Counted from the first letter of the stretch, positions 35,947 through 44,777 are shown. The stretch is DNA of 64,000 nucleotides from Fimbriimonadaceae bacterium (GCA_020847855.1 JADLBH010000037.1:342368-406367); one strand, 5' to 3'. The notes: a model not told the origin generated them from the letters alone. Numbers and translations: made by a program.

Positions 35947-36645
35947 CTATCGGTCGAGTTGGGCCAGGCGCCAGACCGAGGAGGCCAGGAGCGGGAACAA
36001 GGCGGAGATCGCGACCTCCCAGCCTGCGAGACCTAGCACCGATCGCCAGCCTTGGGATGCTTGGGCCCCTCCCAGGGCGGCATGGATTGCCGGGAAGGCG
36101 AGCAGAGCCACGGGAAAGAGCATGGGGAGCGCGATCCCGGACGCGACCATCGCCCTGCCTTGTGCTCCCAAGGCCAGGGCCCCGCAAAGCGACACCCCGA
36201 GCGCGCAACCCACCGCGGTCAGCGTCATCGCCGAGGCGAGGAGCCAAGGGTCGGTGACACTTGCGCCGCTCAGCGCGATGTAGATCGGGGTCAGGACGGC
36301 CGCACCGACCACACCCTGCACACAAACGAAGAGCGCCTTGCCCAGGAAGACGGCCCACGGATCGGCGTGGAGCCGCAGGAGGGGCATCGTGCCCTGGTCC
36401 GCTTCGGCGAGGAACGCTCTGGGCAGCGCGACCACGGCGGTCAGCACGAGGAGGGAGACGAGGGTCGCGGCCACGGTCTGCGGGGGGGGGCTCGCTCCGA
36501 AGGAGGAGAGCCCGTGAACGAGCACCGCCCCCACCCCGAAAAGGACCGCGGAGGCGAGTCCGTGCCTCGTCCGCCGCTCGATCGCCGCCTCCTTTCGGAA
36601 GACGGCCAGGGCGTCAGCCAGCGAGTTCGAGCCGGTGCGTGGCAT
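35947..36645 (-). CDS. ccmB: Heme exporter membrane subunit CcmB
   Basis: Integral membrane subunit of the CcmAB transporter. The 232-residue product has about six hydrophobic helices and family markers: FRKEAAIERRTRHGLASAVLFG (about residues 16-37, matching the CcmB opening with its RxR basic patch), FLAEADQGTMPLLRLHADPWAVFLGKALF (about 78-106) and VGCALGVSLCGALALGAQGRAMVASGIALPML (about 145-176). It overlaps the end of ccmA by 32 bases, evidence for tight co-expression. Confidence 0.9.
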   Translation of the reverse strand: MPRTGSNSLADALAVFRKEAAIERRTRHGLASAVLFGVGAVLVHGLSSFGASPPPQTVAATLVSLLVLTAVVALPRAFLAEADQGTMPLLRLHADPWAVFLGKALFVCVQGVVGAAVLTPIYIALSGASVTDPWLLASAMTLTAVGCALGVSLCGALALGAQGRAMVASGIALPMLFPVALLAFPAIHAALGGAQASQGWRSVLGLAGWEVAISALFPLLASSVWRLAQLDR

Positions 36646-37210
36646 AGGCTAGGTCTCCAGGGTCGTTGGTGGCGAGAACGACCGCTCCGCGCTCCCGTTG
36701 CTCGGCGACGACGCGGGTCAGGATCGCCCTGCCCGTCTCGTCCAGGGCGACAGACGGCTCGTCGAGGAGTAGCAGGGAAGGCTCGTAGAAGGCAGCGAGC
36801 AGCAGTTTGAGCCGTGCCTGTTGGCCCGAGCTGAGGTGTCCCACGCTCTCGTGCCGGTGGTCGTGGAGGCCGAAGGGTTCGAGCCCTGGGGCCGGCCTGC
36901 CGTGCAAGCGGGCGATGAACTCGACGTGCTCCAGGACGGTAAGAGACCCATAGAGGCTTTGGTCGAGGGCGGCGAGGCCCCGAGCATGGCGGGGCGGGGC
37001 TCTCAGGGACCCGGCTGTGAGCTCGGTGAGCCCGGCCAGGACTCGCAGGAGGCTGGATTTCCCGCTCCCGTTCGGCCCGGTCACGGCTAGGGCCTGGCCG
37101 TGCACGAGTCGAATGTCCAGTCCCTGAAACACAGGCAGTGCCCCATATCGAAGGCCAAGGTTTCTGGCTTCGACCAGGACGGTTTCCTCCAGCCCTCTGC
37201 CTATGGACAC
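36614..37210 (-). CDS. ccmA: Heme exporter ATP-binding protein CcmA
   Basis: ATPase of the CcmABCD complex that releases holo-CcmE. The 198-residue product has Walker A VTGPNGSGKSSLLRV (about residues 43-57), signature GHLSSGQQARLKLL (about 123-136), Walker B LLLLDEPSVALDETG (about 145-159) and a switch region with VVLATNDPGDLAY, where N replaces the usual histidine, as in several CcmA proteins. Short length and position before ccmB-ccmC support CcmA over a general ABC ATPase. It heads a leftward run ccmABC - M42 peptidase - binding/permease fusion - priA. Confidence 0.88.
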   Translation of the reverse strand: MSIGRGLEETVLVEARNLGLRYGALPVFQGLDIRLVHGQALAVTGPNGSGKSSLLRVLAGLTELTAGSLRAPPRHARGLAALDQSLYGSLTVLEHVEFIARLHGRPAPGLEPFGLHDHRHESVGHLSSGQQARLKLLLAAFYEPSLLLLDEPSVALDETGRAILTRVVAEQRERGAVVLATNDPGDLAYATHRLELAG

Positions 37211-37422
37211 GCGCGGAGGATACCGAGGCTCGTGCAGGGGTGGCTCAGGGCTGTGGGCCGCGTCTCGGCTCGGGGCTACTCCCGCAAGCCGCCTTTGTGA
37301 ACGCGAGTTGATCCTACGTGCCCCTGCCCCGGTGCCGCTCGACGTGGGATGACGGTACTATGCGTTCCATCCGCCGCAGCGGTGCGAGCAGGCCGCTCGA
37401 GGGCGGTCGTCGCCTTAGGGCT

Positions 37423-39066
37423 ATGACGACGATGGAACCCGACCTACGTCAAACCGCTCTGGCAGAGAGGACGTACGTCCTTGAAGTCGAGCTCGGTTCG
37501 AGGGTCAAGGAGTTGGCTCCCTGCGATATCCTTCGCTTAGCGGCGACGACTTGCCTGAAGTGGTGCGCCGGCAAGGCTGGGTCGGAGCCTACGCCGCGTA
37601 TGTTGAAGCTGGAGTCCGACACGATGGACAGGGACGGGTTGCACTCCCTTCGCTCGGTCGGCCGCATCGAGGACGGAGTCTGGGCGGCTCGGCTCCAATA
37701 CGCCGACAAGGACAGGGGCGCGAAGAGGGCCGTGGCCGGGCGGTCTTGGCGTTCCGAGATTGTCCTGAGGGAGATCAACGGAAAGGTTCGCGTACGCATC
37801 CAGCTCTCGATGTCGGCTCGGGAAGGAGTGGATCGGTCCTATATTCACGACCGGCCTACCCTTGTCGTGTCGCTCGAGTCTGAACTTGGTCTTTGGGACA
37901 AGGCGCCGGTCGCGCCGGTGGTGACACCGTTCGCCGCTTCTGCACTCCTACAGCTCGCGAGGATGGATGGCCGTTCGAGATCGGTCGTGGTGCTCACGGA
38001 GACCAAGGATGACGACCCAGGGTTCTCTTACACTCTTGATCAGGACTCCCTCGGGCCGCAGATGCTCGGGATCGCCTGGGTCGTGAGGCTGTCTCGTGAG
38101 GAGACGTTTAAGTGGACTGAGGAAGTTGGACGCCGATGGGCCGCTTTCGACGGCGTCGTCCTCGTGCTCCGCCCTGGCTGGGATCCCATCGAGGACGAAG
38201 CGAGATTCCACCGCCGGTACTTCCCCGACTACATCAACGGCTTCGAGCACCGTGGATGGCGCGGCGAAGAGGCCTTCCGCAGCTACTTGGCAGAGCAGTG
38301 TGTCCGTGACCTCTGTGCCGTGCGGGATGAGGGGAACGCAAAGATGAGCTTTGATGGCGTCCTTGCCGAGGATCTGGAGCGTCAGCGAGGGCTTCAGGAG
38401 TCAGGGCAACGGCTCCCCATCATCGAAGAGCAGAAGCAGATCCTGGAGAGGAGGCTTCAGGAGCAGGAGGAGGCCCTCGCGCTCGTGCAGATGGAGCGTG
38501 ACGACCTACAGTGCGCCTTGGAATCCGTCACGGAAGAGGCTGGGATCTTGCGGGTGCAAGCGCAGCACTGGCAGGCGATCGCCGAGAAGCAGGAGTCCAG
38601 CCTGCCTCAGGAGGTTGAGCCCAAGTCCCTTGCCGAGATCGGTGAATGGTGCTTCGGGCTCGTCACGAAGATAGTACTGCTCCCGCGTGCCAGGCGGCTC
38701 CTGAAGAAGGGCGAGTACGAGGACGTTGGATTGGTGGTGGAGGCGCTGAAGCTGCTCGCGAGCGAGGGATGGAACTACTTCGCAGGCGAAGCGGGGGGGC
38801 GGGATAGGTTCCTGGCGAAGTGCCACGAACTAGGGCTGGACAACAAGAAGTCTATCAGCGACACTTCGGCAGGGCTGGAGGGCGACACGTACTTCGTCGA
38901 GTATCCGCACGGCAGGGGCGAGAAGCGAAAGCTGGAGTGGCACCTTTGCAAAGGGACGGATCGCGACCCCCGAACCTGCTTGAGAATCTACTATTTTTGG
39001 GACAAGGAAGCACGGGTCATCGTGGTGGGCGCCCTGCCCGGGCACCTGGACAATTCCTTGACCTGA
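37423..39066 (+). CDS. Unknown multidomain protein with central coiled coil and compact C-terminal domain
   Basis: I do not recognise this protein (547 residues from ATG 37423; ATG 37432 and 37360 are alternatives). Residues about 1-300 form a mixed alpha/beta region (VWAARLQYADKD, WRSEIVLREINGKVRVRIQLSMS; VVVLTETKDDDPGFSYTLDQDSLGPQMLGIAWVV). Residues about 310-395 form a strong coiled coil. A helical linker follows, then a compact C-terminal segment (about 480-547) ending YYFWDKEARVIVVGALPGHLDNSLT, which by eye looks like a small enzymatic or toxin-like fold. There is no signal peptide or membrane helix. It is the only rightward gene in a leftward block and stands alone, as mobile or defence genes often do; that is only a suggestion. 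Confidence 0.7.
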   Translation: MTTMEPDLRQTALAERTYVLEVELGSRVKELAPCDILRLAATTCLKWCAGKAGSEPTPRMLKLESDTMDRDGLHSLRSVGRIEDGVWAARLQYADKDRGAKRAVAGRSWRSEIVLREINGKVRVRIQLSMSAREGVDRSYIHDRPTLVVSLESELGLWDKAPVAPVVTPFAASALLQLARMDGRSRSVVVLTETKDDDPGFSYTLDQDSLGPQMLGIAWVVRLSREETFKWTEEVGRRWAAFDGVVLVLRPGWDPIEDEARFHRRYFPDYINGFEHRGWRGEEAFRSYLAEQCVRDLCAVRDEGNAKMSFDGVLAEDLERQRGLQESGQRLPIIEEQKQILERRLQEQEEALALVQMERDDLQCALESVTEEAGILRVQAQHWQAIAEKQESSLPQEVEPKSLAEIGEWCFGLVTKIVLLPRARRLLKKGEYEDVGLVVEALKLLASEGWNYFAGEAGGRDRFLAKCHELGLDNKKSISDTSAGLEGDTYFVEYPHGRGEKRKLEWHLCKGTDRDPRTCLRIYYFWDKEARVIVVGALPGHLDNSLT

Positions 39067-39075
39067 CGGCCAACG

Positions 39076-39792
39076 CTAGGATGGCCAGGGAACGAGCCCG
39101 CCGGTAAGGTTCCTCGCCTGGGTGTCCCACTCGTATCGGCCGACAAACCGAGCGTGCGAGCCGCCTTGGCAGACCCACGTCGCCCCCACACATTCCGGTT
39201 CTTGGAGGACGGTGTGGGAGTGACCGCCGAGGATGATGTCAATGTCGCTCGTCGTCTCGGCAATCTCTCGGTCAGCCCGGTGACCGATGTGGGTGAGCGC
39301 GATCACGAGGTCAGAACCGGCCCGGAGCTCCCGGGCCGTCTGGATCGCGGTCGAGACCGGATCGTCCCACAGGAACGCGCTCGCCACGGCGGACGCCATC
39401 CTCTCGGTCACCATGGCCACGCTCACCCCGAGTACGCCGACCCGCAAGCCGCGCACCTCGACGCAGCGAGTGCCTGGGAGGGGCCGGCTACCGTCCTTGG
39501 CACGAAGGTTCGCGCAGAGCACCGAGTGTGCCGCTCCTGCGAGCTTCGCCCGGAACGCGGAGGCCAGCACATGGGTCTCGCGGTTCCCGATCACGCTGGC
39601 GTCGCAACGGCACTGGGCAAGCAGCCTCCAGACCGGCTCCTCGCCGAGCGGCACTCCGAGGTTTCCCGATTTCACGCAATCGCCGGAGTCGAAGTAGAGG
39701 TCGCACTTCGGGCGAAGCTCGGACAGGGCTAAGGCCCGCGCGGCGTCCAGCTTTCCGTGGAGATCGTTCGTATGCAGTACGGCGAGCCGCAC
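39076..39792 (-). CDS. Metallophosphoesterase, 5'-nucleotidase catalytic-domain type
   Basis: A 238-residue calcineurin-like phosphatase similar to the catalytic half of 5'-nucleotidases. Metal motifs: LHTNDLHGKLD (about residues 6-16), YFDSGDCVKSGNLG (about 33-46), IGNRETHVL (about 68-76), ALTHIGHRADREI (about 164-176) and LGGHSHTVLQEP (about 188-199). The third block reads GNRE where the canonical form is GNHE, so a catalytic histidine appears to be arginine. The C-terminal nucleotidase domain (substrate specificity) is absent and there is no signal peptide, so it is probably cytoplasmic with a small phosphorylated substrate. It lies directly downstream of secG. Confidence 0.85.
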   Translation of the reverse strand: MRLAVLHTNDLHGKLDAARALALSELRPKCDLYFDSGDCVKSGNLGVPLGEEPVWRLLAQCRCDASVIGNRETHVLASAFRAKLAGAAHSVLCANLRAKDGSRPLPGTRCVEVRGLRVGVLGVSVAMVTERMASAVASAFLWDDPVSTAIQTARELRAGSDLVIALTHIGHRADREIAETTSDIDIILGGHSHTVLQEPECVGATWVCQGGSHARFVGRYEWDTQARNLTGGLVPWPS

Positions 39793-39800
39793 CCTTCCGC

Positions 39801-40040
39801 CTAGAAGATGCGGTGGCCGAGGACGTCCAGGACGATCATCAAGCCCATGAAGCCGAGCCCGAGGTACAAGGTCACCTTGCTGATCTGATCGTCAAAGCTG
39901 GCCTTACCCTTGAACGTGGTGCGGACGGAACCTCCGCCGCCCGACATCGCATCGCCCTTCCCTGTGAAGAAAACGAGCACCGCGAAGGCGGCGGCCATGA
40001 CGGCACCGATCGCGAGGAGGACGTTGTATACGGTTTCCAT
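39801..40040 (-). CDS. secG: Preprotein translocase subunit SecG
   Basis: Small accessory subunit of the SecYEG channel. The 79-residue product has two membrane helices (about 7-24 and 58-75) joined by the loop FTGKGDAMSGGGGSVRTTFKGK, close to the usual KGKGADMGAAFGGG-type loop followed by a short segment. Size, topology and loop support the call; the sequence is variable in this family, so I am fairly but not fully sure. It lies between the CBS-DUF1385 gene and the phosphoesterase gene, all leftward with gaps of 8-12 bases, so they probably form an operon. Confidence 0.85.
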   Translation of the reverse strand: METVYNVLLAIGAVMAAAFAVLVFFTGKGDAMSGGGGSVRTTFKGKASFDDQISKVTLYLGLGFMGLMIVLDVLGHRIF

Positions 40041-40052
40041 TGCCGTGACGGG

Positions 40053-41195
40053 TTAGGAGAATACCCTCCAGGCGGCAGGGACCCGGAGCACGATCTCGGC
40101 GAAGTAGAGAAGGATCTCCGAGGCCGCCGATCCAGCGATGATGTGGAACAGGCCCGAGCTCAGGAGGCGCTTGCCCAGGCTTGCCGTGCGAGGAGCGGTC
40201 TCCATCTTCGTCAAGAGCTCCTCGCCCGCCTTGATCCCAGACTCGATCTGGCTCATCGTGGGGGGCTTCGTAGTGACGAAGTATTGGAAGATCGAGCCCA
40301 CCGGGCGCCAGAGGGCGAGGGTCGCAACGAGGGCGACCAAGAGCCTGACCTCCTCGCTCGTCGTCCACCGTAGACCCGCCAAGAAGATGAAGACTCCGGC
40401 CCCTACTGCGAGGTTGGTTCCGCAGCGCGGGTGGACCCTCGGCATTCGCGATACGACGAGCGGCGTCAGGGGCTCGCCACGCTCGATCGCGTGCACCACC
40501 TTATGCTCGGCGCCGTGGATCCCGGCCAGGGGGATGGCCCGCAGCATGCCGAGGAAGAAGACGGTATTCAGAAGATCCCCGGCGTGGCGCACCCAAGCCT
40601 CGCCGCGCACGGAGACGGGGAGCAGGAGGAACGTGCCCGTAGTGAGATAGGTCGAAGCCGCGAGGAGGCAGAACAGCAAGGCCCCTGTGGCGACGAGCGG
40701 CCATCCCTTTGCACCCGCGCCGATGTTGCCGTTCGTCAGATAGACGCCGAAGGGGGTGGCCATGCCGCCGATGATCGCCTTTCGGACACGGCCGTCCTGT
40801 TCCGACGCATAGAGGCGCGAGGCCCTCACGAGTCCCATCGTCGCCCGGTTCCCGTCGAGGACGACAACCGCCGCCGCACCGGTCTCTGCCAAGATGCGAA
40901 GGATTTCTGCCCCGGTCGCGGTGGATGGCACCGTGGGCCACTGCGCTACGAATCGGCTCACCTCGGCAGACCCGTCCGCACCCGCGGCCAGGGCCTGAGC
41001 CAGGGATTGCTCGGTGACCACCCCTACATAGACGCCGCCCGATTCGACGGCCACGACGCCGACCCCTTGGTGCGCCATCTCGCTCGCGGCGAGGTAGAGG
41101 GAGTCCTCTCGTTGGACGGGCTCGATGGGGGTGCAAAGCGCACCCGCGGATTGGACGAGCCGCGTTGTGGCATCCTGGAGCTTCCGCGGTTGCAA
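40053..41195 (-). CDS. CBS-domain pair fused to a DUF1385 membrane protein
   Basis: A 380-residue protein with two parts. Residues about 8-135 form two CBS motifs (SEMAHQGVGVVAVESGGVYVGVVTEQSLAQAL; ILAETGAAAVVVLDGNRATMGLV), a nucleotide-sensing module. Residues about 140-380 are a DUF1385 (YqhQ-like) membrane domain: IIGGMATPFGVYL, then membrane helices, IHGAEHKVVHAIERGEPLT and RVHPRCGTNLAVGAGVFIFLAG, all hallmarks. DUF1385 alone is widespread, but I have not seen the CBS fusion described. A role in membrane or ribosome-related housekeeping has been suggested for the family; the function here is unknown. Confidence 0.82.
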   Translation of the reverse strand: MQPRKLQDATTRLVQSAGALCTPIEPVQREDSLYLAASEMAHQGVGVVAVESGGVYVGVVTEQSLAQALAAGADGSAEVSRFVAQWPTVPSTATGAEILRILAETGAAAVVVLDGNRATMGLVRASRLYASEQDGRVRKAIIGGMATPFGVYLTNGNIGAGAKGWPLVATGALLFCLLAASTYLTTGTFLLLPVSVRGEAWVRHAGDLLNTVFFLGMLRAIPLAGIHGAEHKVVHAIERGEPLTPLVVSRMPRVHPRCGTNLAVGAGVFIFLAGLRWTTSEEVRLLVALVATLALWRPVGSIFQYFVTTKPPTMSQIESGIKAGEELLTKMETAPRTASLGKRLLSSGLFHIIAGSAASEILLYFAEIVLRVPAAWRVFS

Positions 41196-41313
41196 GGCAC
41201 GAGTGTACAGGCAAGGTACGCCCTGGGCCCAGGCAAAACGAGCACGGCGGCGAGTTCGCCCCTATCAAATTCCCTAGGGTCCTCGGTTACTATGGTTCTC
41301 GAGGACGGTCCTC

Positions 41314-42083
41314 ATGAACGTTAACATCCCAACTCTAGTCGCCTCGGTCGCCGCCAGCTCGGCCACCGCGGCGGTGTGGCCGTCTGGGGCCGGGCAATCG
41401 GGGCGGGTTCGGCCACCGGCGTCTTCGGCGAAGTGCTGAACTCGAACGGCACCGCACTCGCTGCAACGAACAGCGGCAGCGGGAACTCCCTGACGGCCGG
41501 GACGGCGAACGACTCCCTGCAGACGACCGGCAAGCTGCCTCGCCACAACTATGCCGCTGGCAACGCAGGCACCATGGTGCCGCTTGCCTATGGCATCTTC
41601 GACAGTGGCGGAGGCGCCTTCTACGGGACTCCGAACTGGACTGGTGCCAATCCGGGAACAGGGCTCTACGATATTGATGTCACGGGAAGCGGTTTCAATA
41701 GAAACACCTGCGTCGTGGTGGCCACGAGCTATGGCTAAGCTGGCGCCGAGATATGTACGATCGAGGATCCTTCATCCGGAGATTTCAGGATCAGTGTCCG
41801 TGATGATGCCGGGACCCTGATCAGCTCTGCTGGATATTTCATCGTGTATCGCCTCACGGGGAACGCTGCGTTCCCGTTTGGGGATTCCGAGGAGGAACTT
41901 CCCTACGGCGGGGACATCGAGAAGTGGGAGAAGAACGACCCGCGCTCGTTCAGGGCCTACCGAGACAAGCTCCGGCGAGCAATGGAGGAGGCTGGCCGCA
42001 ACGGACAGTACTCCGTCCCGATGGACGAAACTGGGCAAGGACAGCCCAAACGTATCGTAAGGCGGCAAACCCCTCAGACTTGA
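41314..42083 (+). pseudogene. Broken Gly-rich surface-protein gene with a frameshift and an in-frame stop
   Basis: ATG 41314 begins a signal-like peptide (MNVNIPTLVASVAASSATAA), after which a change of frame is needed near 41373 to enter the conserved body, GAGSATGVFGEVLNSNGTA, the GxGxxGVxGE repeat seen in the next gene. The body frame continues to TAA at 41736-41738, then goes on in the same frame as clean coding sequence (AGAEICTIEDPSSGDFRISV, YFIVYRLTGNAAFPFG) to TGA at 42081-42083. So the gene has one frameshift and one in-frame stop. A glutamine codon (CAA) would restore the stop. It could be decay, or regulated readthrough, since the downstream frame is well preserved. Confidence 0.6.
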
Positions 42084-42087
42084 GGGG
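42070..42087 (+). terminator. Hairpin at the end of the first surface gene
   Basis: A perfect 7-bp stem CCCCTCA/TGAGGGG with loop GACT overlaps the TGA stop. It is followed by a run of C and not of T, so it is a stable hairpin and probably terminator-like, but not a classical intrinsic terminator. Confidence 0.45.
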
Positions 42088-42131
42088 TCCCCCCCCGTCT
42101 GAGATCGAGGTCCAAACGAGGACGTAGACGT

Positions 42132-42153
42132 ACTATCACTGCGGAAAGATAGT
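42132..42153 (+). promoter_or_regulatory. Small inverted repeat before the second surface gene
   Basis: ACTATC and GATAGT (6 bp, 10-base loop) lie about 40 bases before ATG 42189. TACTAT at 42131-42136 could be a -10 element overlapping the repeat, so this may be a promoter with an operator, or a leader hairpin. No convincing -35 is visible. Confidence 0.3.
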
Positions 42154-42188
42154 GTTCTGCGTTGCCACTAACGGACTACGATGTAGCG

Positions 42189-43469
42189 ATGCGAAACCGC
42201 AAACTGCTCGTTATCGCCCTTGCTGCCACCGTCGTGCTTGGCGTCGCCGCCGCGTAGGACCAAGGCGTCCAGGCCGTCATCGGCAACGTCTTCCTGCAGA
42301 ACACGACGCCCAGCACCGTGCAGCCCGGCCACGCCAGCATCGGCGGGACCTTCCGCGCCGGGCAGGTGCACGTCTCCCAAGCGACCGCCACCACCGTGCC
42401 CGTCATCGGCAACAACACCGCGGTGGGCGCGGGGACCTCGGTAGGCGGCTCGTTCACCAGCGCCCAGCAGAGCGGGATCGGCGTTCGGGGCACCGCAGTC
42501 GCGACCGTCGGGCGGGCGAACGGCGTCTATGGCGAGTCACGTAGCGCGGGCGGGGCGGGCGTCTACGGCAAGTCCACGACAAGATCCAATTTCGCAGACG
42601 AGTTCGCTGCAGGGGTACTGGGGGAGTCTGTCTCATCCAGCGTACCAGGCGTGATGGGTTTCAGCACGGTAGGGGCAGGAGTGTACGGGACAACCTTGGC
42701 CAATGGAAGCGCCGCGATCACCGCGTTTCATCAGGGGACGTCGGGCAGCGGCATCCACACCTTCGGGCCTACGGGCATCTTCGCGAGCGGGGGGGTGCCC
42801 CCGTTCGGCGTCGGGATAGACGCTCGTGGAGCGAACGGAGGCACGTTTTCAGTCGTCAATAACGGGAACGGGACAGCTTGTAGGGGTTCGAACGCCATGG
42901 CGGTCAGCACCGGTTTCGGCGTCTATGGCAGGCACTTCACGAACAACGGCTTCGCCGTCTTCGCCGAGGGAAAGACTGGCGCGACGGGCACGAAGTCGTT
43001 CGTGATTGACCACCCCTTCGACCCGACCAACAAGACGCTCTCGCACTACTGCACCGAGGGCGAAGAGCCGCTCAACGTCTACCGCGGGCGCGTCGTGACC
43101 GACGCCCGGGGCGAAGCGTGGGTCCGCCTCCCCGACTACTTCGAGGAGATCAACACCGAGCCCACGGTGCAGCTGACCGTGTCCGACTCGTCCGACTCGT
43201 TCGTCATGGCGAAGGTCGCCCGCGAGGTCTCGGGCGGGCGGTTCTTGATCCGCACCTCGAAGCCGGGCGCGAAGGTGTTCTGGCGGGTCGAGGCGCGGCG
43301 CAACGACCGATGGATGCAAGCCTACGGCGCGCCGGTCGAGGCGGAGAAGCCGGACTTCGTCCGCGGGACTTACATGCGCCCCGAGCTCTATGGCAAGCCC
43401 CAGTCCATGAGCGAAGACGCCCGCCGCTTCCCCGCCATCGCAGAGCCGAAGAGACCGGGTTCGCGCTGA
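42189..43469 (+). pseudogene. Gly-rich surface protein gene with an amber stop after the signal peptide
   Basis: ATG 42189 encodes a clear signal peptide (MRNRKLLVIALAATVVLGVAAA) followed at once by in-frame TAG (42255-42257), then an intact frame of about 400 codons. The body has repeated GVYGES, GVLGES, GVMGFS and GAGVYGTT units (about residues 100-190) and a C-terminal domain (about 285-400; VIDHPFDPTNKTLSHYC, NVYRGRVVTDARGEAWVRLPDYFEEINTEPTVQLTV) widely shared by bacterial exported proteins. CAG to TAG would explain the stop, since Q is usual at this place (AxAQD). Without readthrough, no exported product is made; the GTG at 42318 in the track would lack a signal peptide. Either a recent pseudogene or an amber-readthrough gene. 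Confidence 0.65.
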
Positions 43470-43666
43470 GTGCGCGCGGGTTGATGGCGGCACGCTGTTC
43501 TTGCGGCTGCGCCAGGTATTGCGAAGCACCAAGAACGCGTTCGTTCGCGTTCGTGCCGAACTCCGTCACATTCGGTGCCTTGACTCTGCCCGCAGCCTTC
43601 TAGGCAGTCTGGCGCCTGCCACCAATCTACGACCGCGACCTAGACTTCGTAGAGCCCTGAGCCGTT

Positions 43667-43692
43667 GCTTGGGCGCGTCCCCGCGCCCAAGC
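43667..43692. terminator. Perfect hairpin between convergent genes
   Basis: GCTTGGGCGCG and CGCGCCCAAGC form an 11-bp perfect stem with loop TCCC. It lies 11 bases beyond the stop of the leftward gene and 200 bases past the second surface gene. There is no T-run on either strand. The rest of the 233-base gap from 43470 holds no gene that I can support. Confidence 0.6.
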
Positions 43693-43702
43693 GTGCTTGA
43701 TA

Positions 43703-44731
43703 CTATCTGCGCCTGGTGAGCGAGCGGCCAGCAAGGACCGCTACGACCCCGCCGCCGACCCAGGCGAGCCCGGCCGGGAACCCGGCGCGCTCTTGCGCTT
43801 GCGAGCTGCCGGGCAGCCCGGGAAGTTTGCCCGCGTACGCGTAGTTCGCCGTGCGGCCCTCGCCGCCCCGCATGTCCACGACGGGCGTACCCAGCGCGAG
43901 CGTTGGCCAACCCTTCGCAGAGCTCGCCGACGGCTCGCCGTCGAGGCGGATCTGTTGCATCTGCACGACCTTCGCCCCGCCGTAGAAGGCGAGGTCCACC
44001 TCCCTCCCGGACGAGCTGCGCGTGCCGCTCGCCACGACCGAGAACGCCGGCTGGCCAGGCTTTCGGTACTGCTCAGGGGTGACGTACCCGAACTCGAAGC
44101 TCGTGATCTCACCCCTCGCATCCCTACGGACTACCAGGCGCTCGAGCAGGTCGTTGCGCGGACGTCCGTAGACGGTCTCCCCACCCGTCGAGCTCTCGCT
44201 CTCGAACCCTGCCGGGACCAGCCCAAGCAAGGCTACGTCGAAGACAGGCGAACTGGCCATCTCGCGGCCGTCGCCCGGGTAGACGCGAGCTTGGCCGTCC
44301 ACCTCGATGATCGTGTTGCCGCCGTCGAAGCGCTCGGTAACGACCGACCTCGACTGGCCCGGGATCGTCGTCGTGCCGACCGTTCGGAGGAAGGTCGCCT
44401 CCCCGTCGCGGGCGTACTCGAACTCCCCGCTGGCCGAGAGGCCCGCCGCCTCTTTCGCCGCCGCGTCCTGCATGGCTTGGCGGTTCTGGCTGACGACGTC
44501 CTCGTCATACCCCATCCGCCGGAGCTGGAACTCTTGTTGGGCGGCGAGTTCCACCGCGCTCCGGCCGGGAGCAGGCACCACGACGGCGACCGACCCGGAC
44601 ACGCGCTGGGCGCTGGCTGAGGCGGCGAAGGCCGCCACGACGATGGTCGCCACAAGGCCAGAGTGAGCCTTTGTGGCCAACCGGCTCGACTGGGAGCGGT
44701 TGCGTTCTGCTTGGTTGTTCATGTTGTTCAT
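43703..44731 (-). CDS. Exported protein with C-terminal membrane anchor, unknown function
   Basis: I do not recognise this 342-residue protein. It has a signal peptide (about 24-42, VATIVVAAFAASASA), a beta-rich ectodomain (about 43-310; SVVTERFDGGNTIIEVDGQARVY, LLERLVVRRDARGEITSFEFGYV) and a C-terminal hydrophobic helix followed by RRR (GLAWVGGGVVAVLAGRSLTRRR), preceded by a Pro/Gly stretch (KLPGLPGSSQ). That tail has the layout of a sorting or anchoring signal, but no known motif such as LPXTG or PEP-CTERM is clear. A strong ribosome site AGGAGGAAG precedes the ATG. It is the third gene of a leftward set of exported proteins. Confidence 0.75.
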   Translation of the reverse strand: MNNMNNQAERNRSQSSRLATKAHSGLVATIVVAAFAASASAQRVSGSVAVVVPAPGRSAVELAAQQEFQLRRMGYDEDVVSQNRQAMQDAAAKEAAGLSASGEFEYARDGEATFLRTVGTTTIPGQSRSVVTERFDGGNTIIEVDGQARVYPGDGREMASSPVFDVALLGLVPAGFESESSTGGETVYGRPRNDLLERLVVRRDARGEITSFEFGYVTPEQYRKPGQPAFSVVASGTRSSSGREVDLAFYGGAKVVQMQQIRLDGEPSASSAKGWPTLALGTPVVDMRGGEGRTANYAYAGKLPGLPGSSQAQERAGFPAGLAWVGGGVVAVLAGRSLTRRR

Positions 44732-44777
44732 GTTCTTCCTCCTCGCCGGGATCAGCCCGGCCCCGTTTGCCGGTGAC

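Noticed and set aside
41736-42257. Genetic code change making TAG or TAA sense codons
   Set aside because: recA (TGA), metK and pdxS (TAG) and others end at normal stops in the expected places, so a general reassignment is not supported.
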